The notes: generated by a model not told the origin, from the sequence alone. A stretch of DNA of 64,000 nt from Persicaria tinctoria (GCA_037127255.1 JBANSL010000013.1:13102688-13166687), one strand, 5' to 3'; counted from the stretch's first letter, positions 45,288 to 56,975 are shown. A program made the numbers and translations.

Positions 45288-46392
45288 TAGGGGTGATATT
45301 CGAGCCGAACGAGCCGAGCTTGACATGTTCAAGCTTGGCTCGTTTGGAAAACGAGCCGAGCCAAGCTTGAGCCCAAAATTTATTTGAGCTTTTTTTGGCG
45401 CTTAAGCTCGACTCGCGAGCCTTGGGGTGAACTCGAGCTCGGCTTGTTTAGGCTCGAACAAGCCGAACGAACGAGCCCGAGGTCGTTCGAGCTCGTCATC
45501 TGGGCTCGTTCGGCTCGTTCAAGCTAGGTTCCTAACTGAAATCCCAAATGCAAAATGACATATGCAGCGGTAAACCAAGGAGAAAACCCTTGAACAAAAA
45601 ATATTCACTTCAGTACCATACCAATTACAAGTTCTATAACAAAAAATCTTCAATTTCAGTGCCATATCAATTACAGTACCAGACCAATTACAAGTTCTAA
45701 TCAACCAAAAATCTTAAATTTCAAACTGTATAAATTTCTAAGCAACCAAAACTCTTCAATTTCAAGTTCTATAAATTAAGCAAGCAAGCTATACAAGGGT
45801 GATGCACTAAATCAAACTGATGCACTAAATTTCTATCAGTTTCAAGTTCTATAAACTGAATGAACCTGGGGATGTGCTGCTGAGGAAAGCCGAACAAAAC
45901 GATTGAGCGATGAATGACGAGCCACGAGGAGTCGAGGAGGGAGTAATGGGTACTAAGTTCGCCGGCGCAGAGGAATAGAGAAGGGACCAACCTGGCGCTA
46001 CTCAGATTGAGGGAGAAGCATTGCTGCTGTCGCTACTCGTTCGCCGGCGCATGAACATGTAGCGACTGAGGGAGAAGCGAGCGAAGCCTGGAGTGAAGGA
46101 GGCAAAGAGCGACCGCCGATTGAGGGTTCTAGGAAGAGAAGACAGAGAAGCGGGCGAAGCGGCTGAAGACTGAACTCTGAAATGAAGCATTGAAGCGCTT
46201 CATAAGAATCATAACCCTAGGGGCAATTGCGTAAATTTAGACATCGAGCTTTCGAGCTCGGCTCGGGCTCGGTTTGATCCTATACCACTGTTCAAGCTCG
46301 GCTTGTTGGACCTATTCAAACGAGCCGAGCTCGAGCTTTTCCGAGCCGAGCCCGAGCCGAGCTCGAGCTGTTCGGCTCATGTAACAACCCTA
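45288..46392. mobile_element. hAT-type element rich in GAGCCGAGCTCG words
   Basis: The ends are TAGGGGTGATATTCGAGCCG and the inverse of TAGGGTTGTTACATGAGCCG. The perfect 8-bp duplication CTTGTGAC is at 45280-45287 and 46393-46400. Both subterminal regions (45300-45530 and 46245-46380) are packed with CGAGCCGAGC words. The interior has no transposase, only short frames. Confidence 0.93.
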
Positions 46393-46400
46393 CTTGTGAC

Positions 46401-46821
46401 CTTCGCCAACCCCCCTTATTAACATGGTTTTACGTAGACTCTACTGTATATTATTCCATTGATTGCATCTGCATGCACTTCTACTTCATCATCTAAGGGA
46501 CAAAGTGGCATCTTGCTTGCCTGTTATGGCCACATACTTCCAAGATGTTTAGTACATCCAGGATAAGCCTCTTGAATTCTTATAAAGAGTCAAACATTGA
46601 GATCTAATAGAAGATTTGCGAGTTTTTTTCTCAAAAGATGAAATTGGAGCTAGTGCATTGATTTTTTTCCTTTCCTTTTATATATCATAATTTGCATTTC
46701 TGCATGCTAACATTTCATTGTTTGTTGAGCTGCAGTGCCTTGTGAATGTGTTAATATCATTAGTTGATGGGGAGGAATCACATTGGGTTCATGCTTGAAA
46801 GCTTTCGGCCTTGTCCATCTC
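46401..46821. other. Interval without recognised gene
   Basis: No domain or repeat identified. Confidence 0.5.
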
Positions 46822-46903
46822 CAGGCCCGATCCTTGGAGAGGGCAAGGCGGGCGACTGCCCTGGACCTCCAATTTTACGGTGCCTCTATTTTTACTAATT
46901 TTA

Positions 46904-46963
<60 letters not shown>

Positions 46964-47745
46964 AAACATTTTTAAAATTAACACAAGTCTGTTGGTGTGG
47001 TGGTTGTTGAATTGCTACGGAACATGCATGTTCTCTTACGGCCACGTTTCGAATCCCATATTTAGCACAACTCTCAATGCAACATCGTAACCTTTTTTTC
47101 TATTGGTTAGGCCGCCCCACCTATTTCTCTTCATTTATATAACTAATTTCGAGGCCTCAATAAATTTCATCAAGTCATAGAGTATTAAATTATTAATTGA
47201 AATTTAAATACATCTAATCTTTTAGCTTCATTTTATAATTATGTCATTCAGAACAATTTTAGTTTTATTAACATGGACATTCAAGAAAAAAAGCTTCAAT
47301 GGTCATAGCTATATTTATATTAATTGAATTGAATGAAATAACATGTTTCAAGGAGTTTTAGAATATATATATAGAAAAACATTAGAGTTTTGTGTTTAAA
47401 ATCAAATGACACAAATTTAAACGTGCAGTATATAAATTATTTTTAATTGCATAACTATAAATTTTATAGAGCAAAAGATTGATAAATATAGCTTGCGTAC
47501 GTTATCTGTACTATGGATATATTAAAACATTTTGTATAAAATTTATAATATAAATTTTACCGGTGATTTTCTTAAAAATTCTTATTTTAAAGAGTTTTCT
47601 ATAATTTTCCTTAAATATCAACAAAAAAATCTAAATTTTTTTAACATACTCATCCTTAAGATATAAAAAAATTTTAAAATTACATTTAACATTTATAATT
47701 TATAAAATTATGACTCGGGCCTCCAAAATTGATTGGACGGCCCTG
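46822..47745. mobile_element. hAT-type element, 924 bp
   Basis: The ends are CAGGCCCGATCC and GGACGGCCCTG. The flanks TCCATCTC and TCCCTCTC match in 7 of 8 positions. It contains a (TA)n tract (46910-46957) and A/T-rich DNA without a transposase. Confidence 0.75.
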
Positions 47746-48099
47746 TCCCTCTCTCTTTCCTTTTCTCAACCAACTTTTCCATTACAGGTTGTGACATCTC
47801 TACTTTGTTAGTAAGAAGTGTTTTCTCTTCTCTTGAAAAACTATTAGAGTTGTTGTTTATTAAATTGTGAGGCAGTGAATAGAGTAATTTACTCTTATTT
47901 CATGTAGCTTGTTCAACTTTAAGAGTTTGATACTATATATTTTGTATTGTATAATTAATATATGTAAATTATGTAGTTTTGGACATTTTATTATATATGT
48001 AAATTTGTATAATTATGTATATATAAAATTTTATAATTAATGAAATTGCATTATATAGGTCAATTGTGTAATATATATTTTTTTAAAAAAAATTGTGAC

Positions 48100-48311
48100 T
48101 TTTTAGCCTGGATCACCAGAAGAATGCAGGCTAAAAAACTTTATTTTCCGCAAATAAGTTAGCTATGGCAACGTTCCATAGCATAGTTGGTTGTCTCTAA
48201 GCAAGCTACCCCTGATTTCCCGTAGATAAGACGAAGCTAAAGTCATTTGGCTACCACAAAGAGGCTTTTGGCTACGGTTATTTGCCGAAGTGAATATTTT
48301 TTTTTGTAGTG
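48100..48311. mobile_element. CACTA-type terminus
   Basis: It ends TTTTTTTTTGTAGTG, the inverse of the CACTACAAAAA terminus of En/Spm elements, with subterminal TTTGGCTA/TAGCYA words. The other end was not found, so it may be a fragment. Confidence 0.5.
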
Positions 48312-48349
48312 AGTCATAGATGCGGTTGTCAATGAAGTCAACATCGTGG

Positions 48350-49992
48350 GAGCATGATTGAATGGATAGTGGACACTGGGGCCACGAAGCACTTCTGCGC
48401 CAATAGGGAGATCTTTGATGAGTTTGACCCTGCAAGCGGAGCTGAGCAAGTCCACATGGGGACCTCATGTCAATCTAAGGTGTTGGGCAAAGGAAAGGTC
48501 TCGCTGAAGCTCACCTTATGTAACATCCTGAGCCTGCATAATGTTTTTTATATGTACCTTCCCTACATCACAACCTGATCTTTGGAGGGCTCTTATCTCT
48601 AGTTGGGCTAAGGGTAGTCATGGAAGGCGACTTGATAGTCTTGTCCAGGAATGGAATTTTTTTAGAGAAGGCTTATAAGTCTAGTGAATTATTTATCTTA
48701 CAAAATGTTGTTGATTATGCTAATGTAGCTTCTACTTTTGCTTATATTGTTGTTGATGTTGATCTTTGGCATGCTAGATTAGGTCATGCGAATGTTGAAT
48801 CTGTGAACAAATTGCATAAAATGGGCCTAATTACAAACTTGGGTGATAATGATGATAAAAAAATGTGAAATTTGTGTGGAAGCTAAGTTCACTAATAAAC
48901 CTTTTAAACCTGTAACAAAGAGATCCACTTAATTGCTAGAGTTAGTTCACATAAATCTAGTTGATTTGAGGAACTCTGGGAGCAGATGTGATAAAAGGTA
49001 TTATATCACATCTGTAAATGATTATTCAAGATATACCAAGTTGTTTTTGCTAAGATCTAAGAATGCGGCAGAGAAAGTGTTCTTAATCTACAAAGATGAA
49101 GTAGAAAACCAACTTGACAGGAAAAATAAAAGACTTAGATATGATAGAGGTGGGGAATAAGGGACAATATTTTTTAAAGAATTCTGTGAGAATGGAGCAG
49201 AACTTTAAAAAACATGATGTTTTCTATGCTTGTGAGTTCTAGGTCACCTGACTCTTTATGGGGGTGAAGTTGTTCTTTCTGCAAACTACATTATTAACAA
49301 GATACATCATCAGAAGTTAGACAAAACCCCTTATGAACTATGGAAAGGACATCCTCCTAACCTAGGATTGATGAATGTGTGGGGGTGTTTACCTAAAGTT
49401 GGGATTCCTATAGTTAAGAGAGATAACCTTGGATCTAAAATTGTCGATGTTATATGTTTGTTGGTTATGCTGAGAAAAGTGTTGTCTATAGATTTATGTG
49501 CTTGCATGATAGGTCTATGTGTGAATATCTTAATGCTGAATTTTTTGAGCATATATTTGCTTTGAAGAAAGATCATGATAGTACTCCTGATGTTATTGAA
49601 CCTGCATAAATGTCCTTACCTGCTTCTATATATCAATGTTGAATAACTTAGTGAAATTAGAAGAAGTAAAAGACGTAGAACTGAAACTAGTTTTGGTCCT
49701 GATTTTGCGACTGCATTCTTGGCCGAACTCCGTGATTTAAATGAAATCAATGAATCTCTAGTTTATGTTCATATGATAGAGGATGAACCTAAGACATATA
49801 GAGAAGCTATGAGTTATGTAGAAGTTAATTTCTGGAAAGATGTTGTAAACAGTGAAACTGAATCTATCACAAGTAATCACACTTGAGAACTAGTTAATTT
49901 GCCTAGAGGTTATAAGGCCATTTGTTGTAAATGGATCTTTAAGAGAAAACTTAGAACAGATGGTTATATAGAAAGGTTTAAGGCAAGACTAG
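48350..49992 (+). pseudogene. Decayed Copia pol, left part
   Basis: In order: protease (WIVDTGATKHFC at 48362), integrase zinc motif (LWHARLGHANVESVNKLHK at 48764), integrase core pieces (LELVHINLVDLRNS; YELWKGHPPNL) and the start of reverse transcriptase (CCKWIFKRKLRTDGYIERFK) at 49925-49990. Many stops and frameshifts. The reading continues after the CACTA insertion at 54368. Confidence 0.85.
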
Positions 49993-49995
49993 TAA
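49993..49995. repeat. Target site duplication TAA (left)
   Basis: TAA also follows the element at 54365-54367; 3-bp duplications are typical of CACTA elements. Confidence 0.85.
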
Positions 49996-50017
49996 CACTA
50001 CTAGAAATTTGTTATTT

Positions 50018-50320
50018 AACATCGGGTAATAGCCGATGTCTTTCAAAAAAAAATCGATGTCTATGTGAGGGATGTAAAAAGTCAAAAGTTTTTCACATCG
50101 GCTAGAACCCGATGTCTTTGTATGTTATAACATCGTTTATATTTTTAAATCCGATGTCTTGGTTATGCTATAACATCGATTATAAAATATAACCGATGTT
50201 ATAACATACAAAGACATCGGCTATTACCCGATGTTAAAACGTTTTAACTTTTTACATCTCCCACATAGACATCGATTTTTTTTATAGACATCGGCTATTA
50301 CCCGATGTTAATGACATATT
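50018..50320. repeat. CACTA subterminal foldback with ACATCGG words
   Basis: The left part (50018-50095) and right part (50215-50320) are inverted relatives ('catcgggtaatagccgatgt' against 'acatcggctattacccgatg'). About a dozen GATGT/ACATC words serve as likely transposase sites. Confidence 0.85.
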
Positions 50321-50340
50321 TGTGGGTTTTTTTATTATTG

Positions 50341-50411
50341 TAGCCTATGCGGGATTTGAACCCGCATCTTTGCGTTTAAACGCAATGCTCTACCATTTGA
50401 GCTAATAGGCT
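50341..50411 (-). tRNA. tRNA-like sequence, degenerate anticodon loop
   Basis: The minus strand folds into a cloverleaf: perfect 7-bp acceptor stem AGCCTAT/ATAGGCT, D arm GCTC...GAGC, T arm GCGGG TTCAAAT CCCGC. The anticodon arm TTGCG/CGCAA encloses only six bases (TTTAAA) instead of seven, and the variable loop is four bases. The amino acid cannot be assigned (a UAA reading would imply Leu, yet the long Leu variable arm is missing). The TTCAAAT loop and gene style recall organellar tRNAs. It is likely a pseudo-tRNA. Confidence 0.6.
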
Positions 50412-50884
50412 TTAAATTAGATTGAATTTAAAGTAAATCTAAAGCATCACACAAGTATTCCTTCAGAATAATAGATTCAAAGAAGACCAGGGACCACTTA
50501 TCTCAATCCTTGCTAAAAGCCTAAAAACTCACTGAAACCTAAAACAAAGACCAGATCACGAACACATTACATTCATGATACATATGGCATGAATTATGAA
50601 AACTTGCTATCACTGAAATAGAAGCAACTGCTTTGCCACTACAAAGCAATATATACAATCACAATAGAGTATCGAGTTTTTTTTCTATAGAAGAAGGCAA
50701 ATAAACTCCAATTAAGTTTCAGGATGCATTTGGTATTGCACTTAAATGCATACCTTCTCCTTAAGTTTTAATGTTTGTTTCCTACCCATTTCACCACTCG
50801 TAACAGAGCCATCAACACTGGAAGAAAAATTCCTCTAGATCATCTAAGAAAATCCTATATGCAAGTCATGTGGAGATAAGTTCT

Positions 50885-51290
50885 CACCTTCTCTACGCCT
50901 TCAATCGACGAGCTCTTTTGTTTCATGTCTTCAATCGACGAGCTCTTTTGTTTCAAGGTAGATGATACTGTCGTTTTTGTAGCACCACCAGCAGGAACCA
51001 GCTTATGATTCTTGATTATGTTTCTCACCACACACATTGCATCTTGTAACAAAATGCTTCAGTTTACATCTATATTAAATATAACCACAATATCAGACAA
51101 CCTACATTCGCAAATTACATACATGTAAATTCCTTTCCACTTCATTTAAGAGATCCTTGCTTGCACCTCTCAGCAGCACAGTACAAGCATTTGGATCTTT
51201 GCAGTCAACAATAAAGGCAAAGAACTCATATCCAATTTCCTTGACTTCAAATAATCTAGCGTGTACCAGTATACTAGACTGAATTGCGCA
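50885..51290 (-). pseudogene. Captured CCT-gamma (TCP-1 subunit 3) fragment
   Basis: Two exons are readable on the minus strand: about 51290-51128 (EIGYEFFAFIVDCKDPNACT, VLLRGASKDLLNEVERNL) and 51052-50890 (LQDAMCVVRNIIKNHKLV, then GGATKTTVSSTLKQKSSSIE, ending GVEK before GTGAGA). This is the apical/intermediate region of the cytosolic chaperonin gamma subunit. An intron between them is retained, so capture was at DNA level. A 27-bp tandem duplication repeats KQKSSSIE. The rest of the gene is absent. Confidence 0.85.
50913..50967 (-). repeat. 27-bp tandem duplication in captured CCT-gamma
   Basis: 'cttcaatcgacgagctctt' plus 'ttgtttca' occurs twice back to back, duplicating nine codons in frame. 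Confidence 0.9.
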
Positions 51291-51360
51291 CGTCCATATT
51301 GATTCACAATTCTTGTGAGAATGAGCAAATTAGGTAACCATAGTATAGGAAACACACCTT

Positions 51361-51448
51361 TGATACGGGGGAAGCTTCAGAAGATTAATGCAAGTGGCAG
51401 CTGTTGGTAACATGTCAAGAGCTTCATCTGACGCAACCCCTATCGCTC
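51361..51448 (-). pseudogene. Captured HECT ubiquitin ligase (UPL) exon fragment
   Basis: The minus strand gives RAIGVASDEALDM and LPTAATCINLLKLPPYQ, preceded by AG and followed by GT, i.e. one exon. The LPTxATCxNLLKLPPY string is the C-terminal part of the HECT domain in plant UPL6/UPL7-type (UBE3C-like) ligases, near the catalytic cysteine. Only this exon is seen. Confidence 0.75.
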
Positions 51449-51449
51449 T

Positions 51450-53640
51450 ATGTAAGATTTTGGAAAAAAAAAACCTCACGTTTAACAAAAGAATAAGATA
51501 TTACTTTTATATCTAACCCACATCTAGGACATGTCAATAGTATTACCTCTGTATGCAGAATGAAGGCTCCAAGTATTTGAATATAAGCAATGGACCACCA
51601 GAACACCCAGTTACAAACATGGATGATAAAATTAAAAATTAATGACACTTGTGAATTAGAAACAAGCACGAGAGTGAGTACATTGTTTTTTAATCCAGTA
51701 AGATCAACCTTACACAATCCCCTCACAAGTCTTACAGAGAACTACTTTAGATATAATATGCTATGAATATCTAAATTGCACTGACACCAAGTTGAAAACA
51801 CAGAAGAAAATTATGTTTACAATCCTTCTGAATTTTTAGGTGAAAATGAAAATTAACCAAGGTGAATTGTTCAGGCCCAAAAAAAATTACATAAATGACA
51901 AAATAAAACTAACTATGCACATACTTCAGAAATTTCATCTGATTCTCAATGTCTATAGATGCTTTAACTTCAAACATTAGCTATGTTATCATTGCTTATA
52001 CATTAATATAGCAGATTAAGCACTAAAGTTAGTCATGTTAGATAACTACCTTTAAATATCCATGTCTAATCTCCAATCCAACTATTCTATTTTAGAAACC
52101 AAATTCAGCTTTTAGTTACTGTATTTAAAGTGGTAATAACCAGGTCCTAGAGTGTCATTTATTTAAAAGAGCACATTATTCAGGTTTTTGTTAATCAAAC
52201 AAGATGTATTACCTTCCAAGATATCATAAGGTTAATTGGCTAAAGTGCAGGACTAAGAACTGACTGAAAATAAACATGAAAAGAAAAATAGGGGGACTAA
52301 TCCCTAAGGATCTCTAGACAAGACAATTTTTAATCATAGTCAAATCTGGCCACATCATGACCCTATCCCCATTCCAAGAATCAAAAGATGCAAAAAAAGG
52401 TTTTGGCAAGAGTATCAGTAGGAGTGGCCTCTCCATAGTCCTGAAACAATGGTACTAAAACAATTATTCCCAATATCATCAGAAAATTTCCTTTTTTTGC
52501 CTTTCTAAAATATTATGTGTACATAATATCATCTGAAGTATTATGAATTTCTGTGAATTGACGAAAAAGAAAGAGAGATTCGACATAATATAGCCCAGAA
52601 AACACCCCGAATCCACCTTGCTAAAGTTTCAACCCTAAGCATTATATATATGAAAAGAGAGAGTCTAAGAAGACCATATACAGTCATGTAGAGTGTTATC
52701 TCTCGCATCATTTCCAGACTCACTGGCCCATTGAATCAAGCAGTCTCTACAGTTAAACACAGGTTCAAAGTAAGCATAAGCCCTTTAACATAAAGGGAGG
52801 TACATCCACATAACTGTCAAGCAAAGATTAAGAGAACTCAAGAACATCTTGGAGCTATAGTCGCAGCACAAAGAATTACGTTTCCGGGTCTACTTTTACC
52901 CTTGATCCAGAAATCAGAAACACTGGACACTGTCTATGTTTAATCTTAAGCCAAAGATCTATCATATATACTTCCAATTATGGTCCTTGGTTGAACAATG
53001 AAAGCAAACAATTTGAACATGTTGCCTCACATCCTTTATTTTGTTGCACCAGTTGAGATCCACTACATCCCAAGATTTGGTTACACTAACCTCTGATATA
53101 AAAAGAATTGACTGGGTTTCCACCTTAGCTATATAGTTGAAGCACAAGATTTAGATTCCAGAAAATACACAGTAAAAACGATAAAAATAAATAAAAAAAA
53201 GACAAAAAAACTCTTCTATCTAAAACAAACCTTGACCTAAAACTTTAAATTATGCGGATTTCACAGCAATCCAGCAACAGAATCGTGAACAACTGGGCAA
53301 TGCATTTGATTTGACTAGAAATGAATCTAAAGAGAAGATCGAAAGAGGATGATCCGGAATCAAACAAAATAATTTCAATGTCAATTGGAGAAAAGAGGCA
53401 AGAAACGAACCTATCATTTTGCCGATGAGACTGAAATCGTCCTTGGCTTCCTCGATGAATCAAGCAGTCTCTACAAAAATTATTCCACAAAATCGACAAT
53501 CAGAGGCAAACCTAACCATAAATTGATTGAGAGATGACAGATCTGAAGTTTTGACAATCTCGCTTGTTTTAAAATCGAAGTGTAACCTAATTTTAAAATC
53601 GAACAAAACAGAAGCTGAGAAGTGAGGATATGGGAAACAT
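51450..53640. other. CACTA interior, unassigned
   Basis: A/T-rich, intron-like, several short frames. 'gaatcaagcagtctctaca' is repeated at 52732 and 53457. No further source gene recognised. Confidence 0.45.
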
Positions 53641-54165
53641 TGTACCGGAGAGAGAAGTGACGCTCTCCATAGCAGTCACTGCCTCAACGTCGACGACCTC
53701 GGATCTAGGGTTCGTCGCGCTCGCTCAGATCTAGGCTTCTTGGTGCCATCGCGAGGAGACGAAAAGGTCCCATTTTTGGCGGATTCAGATCTGGTGTAGG
53801 CGGTGCACCTCGTCATGATTGGTCTCGGAAGTTGAGTCTACGGGGACGGATTGAGGCGGAGGGAGAAGCGACGGTGGTCAGAGTCTGGAGTCTAAAGAGG
53901 AGACACGACAACGAGAATGAAGGGTTTCGCTACTGAGAGATGGGAACGAGAGACAAGAAGCGGGATTTCCCCGGAGAGGCTACATCCCTACCGGAGTCAC
54001 CCTCAGCTCGAAAGCCGGCGAGAGTGGTTGTGGGGAACAGAGAGGAGTTGGAGGAGGAAGCCGGATTTCGCTGTCGCGGGAGGCTCAATCGGGCTCGGGT
54101 TTGGAAGAGGGAGTGAAGGGTTTGGGGGCGTGTTTCTTTTTTCTTCCAAATTTTCCAAGTGTTGA
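53640..54165 (-). other. GC-rich promoter/5' UTR-like block in CACTA
   Basis: A GC-rich stretch with 'ggatctagggttcgtcgc' resembles a plant 5' UTR. It lies upstream, on the minus strand, of the captured exons, so it may be the start of a captured or chimeric transcript. The 82-codon plus-strand frame at 53917-54165 has no recognisable domain. Confidence 0.4.
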
Positions 54166-54367
54166 ATAATTTGAGTGTATTTCAAATCCCGCCCTTATTT
54201 TTTTTCCAAAAACTTCTTTTTAACATCAGTAAAAAAATAATGTGGTGTTTATTTTATTTTTAACATCACAAATTTTTTAACCGATGTCAAAAAACTGTTT
54301 TACATGGCATGTTTTTCTGACTGATGTTAATGAACCGATGTTAAATAGCAGAATTCTAGTAGTGTAA

Positions 54368-54625
54368 TCAAAGGATTCACACAGAAGTATGGAGTAGATT
54401 ATTTTGACACATATTCTCCTGTAACTAAGATTGTGACCATTAGAACTTTATTTGCTTTAACATCTAATTATAAAAGCTTTGGGTGCATCAAATAGATGTA
54501 AAGATAGCTTTTCTTAATGATGATCTAGATGACGAAATATATATGGAACAACCTCTGGGTTTTGTGGTTCCAGGTAAGGAGAATATGTTATGTAGGTTAA
54601 AGGATTCACACAGAAGTATGGATAT
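54368..54625 (+). pseudogene. Decayed Copia reverse transcriptase, right part
   Basis: It continues the frame interrupted at 49992: YGVDYFDTYSPVTKIVTIRT, HQIDVKIAFLNDDLDDEIYM, then FVVPGKENMLCRLK. It stops abruptly at about 54600, where 'aaaggattcacacagaagtatgga' reappears from 54373, so a deletion or template jump truncated it. Confidence 0.85.
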
Positions 54626-55700
54626 GAAGCTTGCAGCGCCTTCATGTCAACGCGCGCCCATGCTCGCAACCCCTTTGGTGTTCTGAAGCCTCCATGCTAA
54701 GTCCCTTAATATACCTCGATGAGATGTTATCATTCGAACTCGATTTCATATTTCAATCCGTTAATTAATCAACTATGTCAGATGATTAATTAACATCAAT
54801 CCCTTCGTTCTAGGTCCTAAATTGCATATCTGTCCATCATAATCAGCAAGAAAATCAATCTCTGATTCCTTATGTTTTGAGATCGAAGGATCGATGGGAA
54901 ATTAAGCAAGTGGGGATATATGTTCGTACATAAGTTCCTGCAGATTCCAGTCGTCGATTTAGACTACGACCCAAGGCAAATTAAATTCATCACATATCCT
55001 TATTCAATCAGTAAGTTAAAATGAACTTGATTCGTTGATCCTAAATCATATCGCTTCGGGGGTCAAACTTACCTAACCAAGCATGTGTGTGCGTGTGCTG
55101 TTTTGATCAAATCGCAACTACTGTTCAAGCACTTGTGTCGACAATGTCGATTATTATCTGGAAAAAACCAATACAATCACACTCAAGTAGAGATTGCACT
55201 CGTCAGTATGATAGGTCATACGCATCAAACGAAGTTCTGTGCAAGGAGAACAAGCTATGTAAAGATCACCAAAACTCACTGTTGTGAATATGTGGGAATA
55301 GCTATCGGGCTGTTGTGGGAGATGGTATAATCACGCCTAAGCTCCCAACTTTTCATTTTTAAAAAAATATGCCCTTGTGGTAGTTTTTTGAATTTCAGAA
55401 ATTATCTCGCAGTTTTAGATGTCGTTCTAACTCGCGTAATCTCCTTAATCCGCAGTGTTATCATCAAATCCTCAACCATCCACAATGATTCAAGATACAA
55501 AAGAAGATCGTATTGGTATTATTTCTGACTTTTTAAATTAATTCGATTGCTAGTCGAATTAAATAAGTCAATTCTAATGATTAAATCCTTTTTCTTTTTG
55601 TGTCTCCTATTTCATACGTGTAGATTAGTTCATAGACTTCGTCAATTCCGTCACCAAGTGCTTTGAAGTCCATAGTTGGTACCGAAATCCAACAAGATAA
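54626..55700. other. Interval without recognised gene
   Basis: A/T-rich with short frames; nothing identified. Confidence 0.45.
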
Positions 55701-55707
55701 ATAAGAC

Positions 55708-55985
55708 AAGTGACATTTCAAGCCTTTCTTCTCAATTGGTACCTTTGTGTCTCTTCGAAACCCAGTGTAAGAGTCAATGTACAAGAAAAAATCATATAAA
55801 AATGATCGCCAATAAAGGGAACCCAAGGACGATATTCTTCTCCAATCTGAGTTTTGCTCACGTCTCGAATGAATTCAAGGACATATTCAAAGAAGATTTG
55901 ACCGCCAGTCGGAATGGTTTGTGGATTCTGAGGCAAGTGACATTCCGAGCCTTTCTTCTCGATTGGTGCATTCGTGTCTTGTTGT
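55708..55985. repeat. Direct repeat flanking atpI fragment
   Basis: 'caagtgacattYcRagcctttc' plus 'ttctcRattggt' occurs at 55708-55741 and 55932-55965, on either side of the atpI piece. Confidence 0.8.
55815..55936 (-). pseudogene. atpI: Plastid atpI fragment (nuclear insertion)
   Basis: The minus strand encodes [20 protein letters not shown] and [20 protein letters not shown], the N-terminal part of plastid ATP synthase subunit a (AtpI). The match ends at PFIG and the remainder is foreign, so only about 40 codons were transferred or survive. Confidence 0.88.
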
Positions 55986-56099
55986 TTTCTTTCCTTGGGA
56001 TGCTTGCCAAATTAATTAAAATAAATTGCAATTCACCTGTTTGTGTTATTTATTTACCGTTCAATTGGAATTTGGCGAGTTTAATTGGGTTAAGATAAG

Positions 56100-56975
56100 A
56101 TAATAATATAGTTACCCACCGTTTATTTAAAGCATGATTTATTTTTATTCTTTCATGTTGATTGGGTTAGGAATGGAACATGTCTTTTTCTTTGATTCCT
56201 TTTATTTTACTTGCTTTTATTTCATTTGACATCCATGTTACCTATAAATAACATGGGTTATCTTGTGCCATGTGATCACCTAGGTTGTCTTAACTAAAAG
56301 TAAATAGTAATAATGTGAGGATTGTGTGTTACGATTGGAACTCAATTGAATCAAGTAAAACGTATGTACCAATGAGTGTGAAGCAAAGTGAATGTAACGT
56401 GTGAAGTAATAAAAGTTATGGAAACAAATCAGGGCTGCGAGAACCCGGTCTATAAAGGGTTTCATGAAACTAACACGTACATTTCCGTAGAGAAATGTTA
56501 CACCACCTTTGGTAGTAGGCTGCTATCTGCTAGTGAGAGCGGGGTCGATATCATATTATAACAAATAGTGTGTGATGTAAATCTTTCAACTTATAAAGTG
56601 GTAAACGTGTTAAGTATGTAACCTTCTGTTTAAACTACTCAACTTGAGGAAGTGAGTGAAGTGTGATATTTATTTGGTTAAAGAATAATGTTTTATAGTG
56701 ATCACAATTAATTCAAGCTATATCATATTCTATCTATAATCGGAGTATGGTTCCTAAGAGTGCTTGTCGCTCACATCTTTTCTTACTCAATCATTCGGGA
56801 TTATCTGTGTCGCATGAGTCGTATCTTAAAATGTTAAGCCTCCATAAAATATTCTCAATAATCACATTTGAGTTTAGATTCATACCTTATCATGGTCACT
56901 GAGTTTGAATCCAAAGTAGTCCCAGTTTTCGAGTCGTTGCTTGCTAGTTCTTACGAACTAACCGTCCTATATTGT
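56100..56975. other. Interval without recognised gene
   Basis: A/T-rich, probably old retroelement DNA; no domain found. Confidence 0.45.

Larger units (their letters stand above)
49996..54364. mobile_element. CACTA transposon with captured gene fragments
   Basis: It starts CACTACTAGAAATT and ends AATTCTAGTAGTG, exact inverted termini of 13 bp. It is flanked by TAA on both sides and inserted within a Copia reverse transcriptase that reads on across the gap. The subterminal DNA is full of ACATCGG/CCGATGT words (50020-50320 and 54225-54345). No transposase is seen. It holds a tRNA-like sequence and pieces of two host genes with intron borders, so it is a Pack-CACTA type. Confidence 0.93.

Noticed and set aside
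46910..46957. TA repeat as a promoter or replication origin
   Set aside because: Simple microsatellite inside a hAT element; no supporting context.
50341..50411. Confident tRNA-Leu (UAA) call
   Set aside because: The anticodon loop is one base short and the long variable arm of tRNA-Leu is missing, so identity is not assigned.
53917..54165. 82-codon frame in the CACTA GC-rich block
   Set aside because: Gly/Arg/Glu-rich without a domain; more likely UTR-type DNA on the opposite strand.
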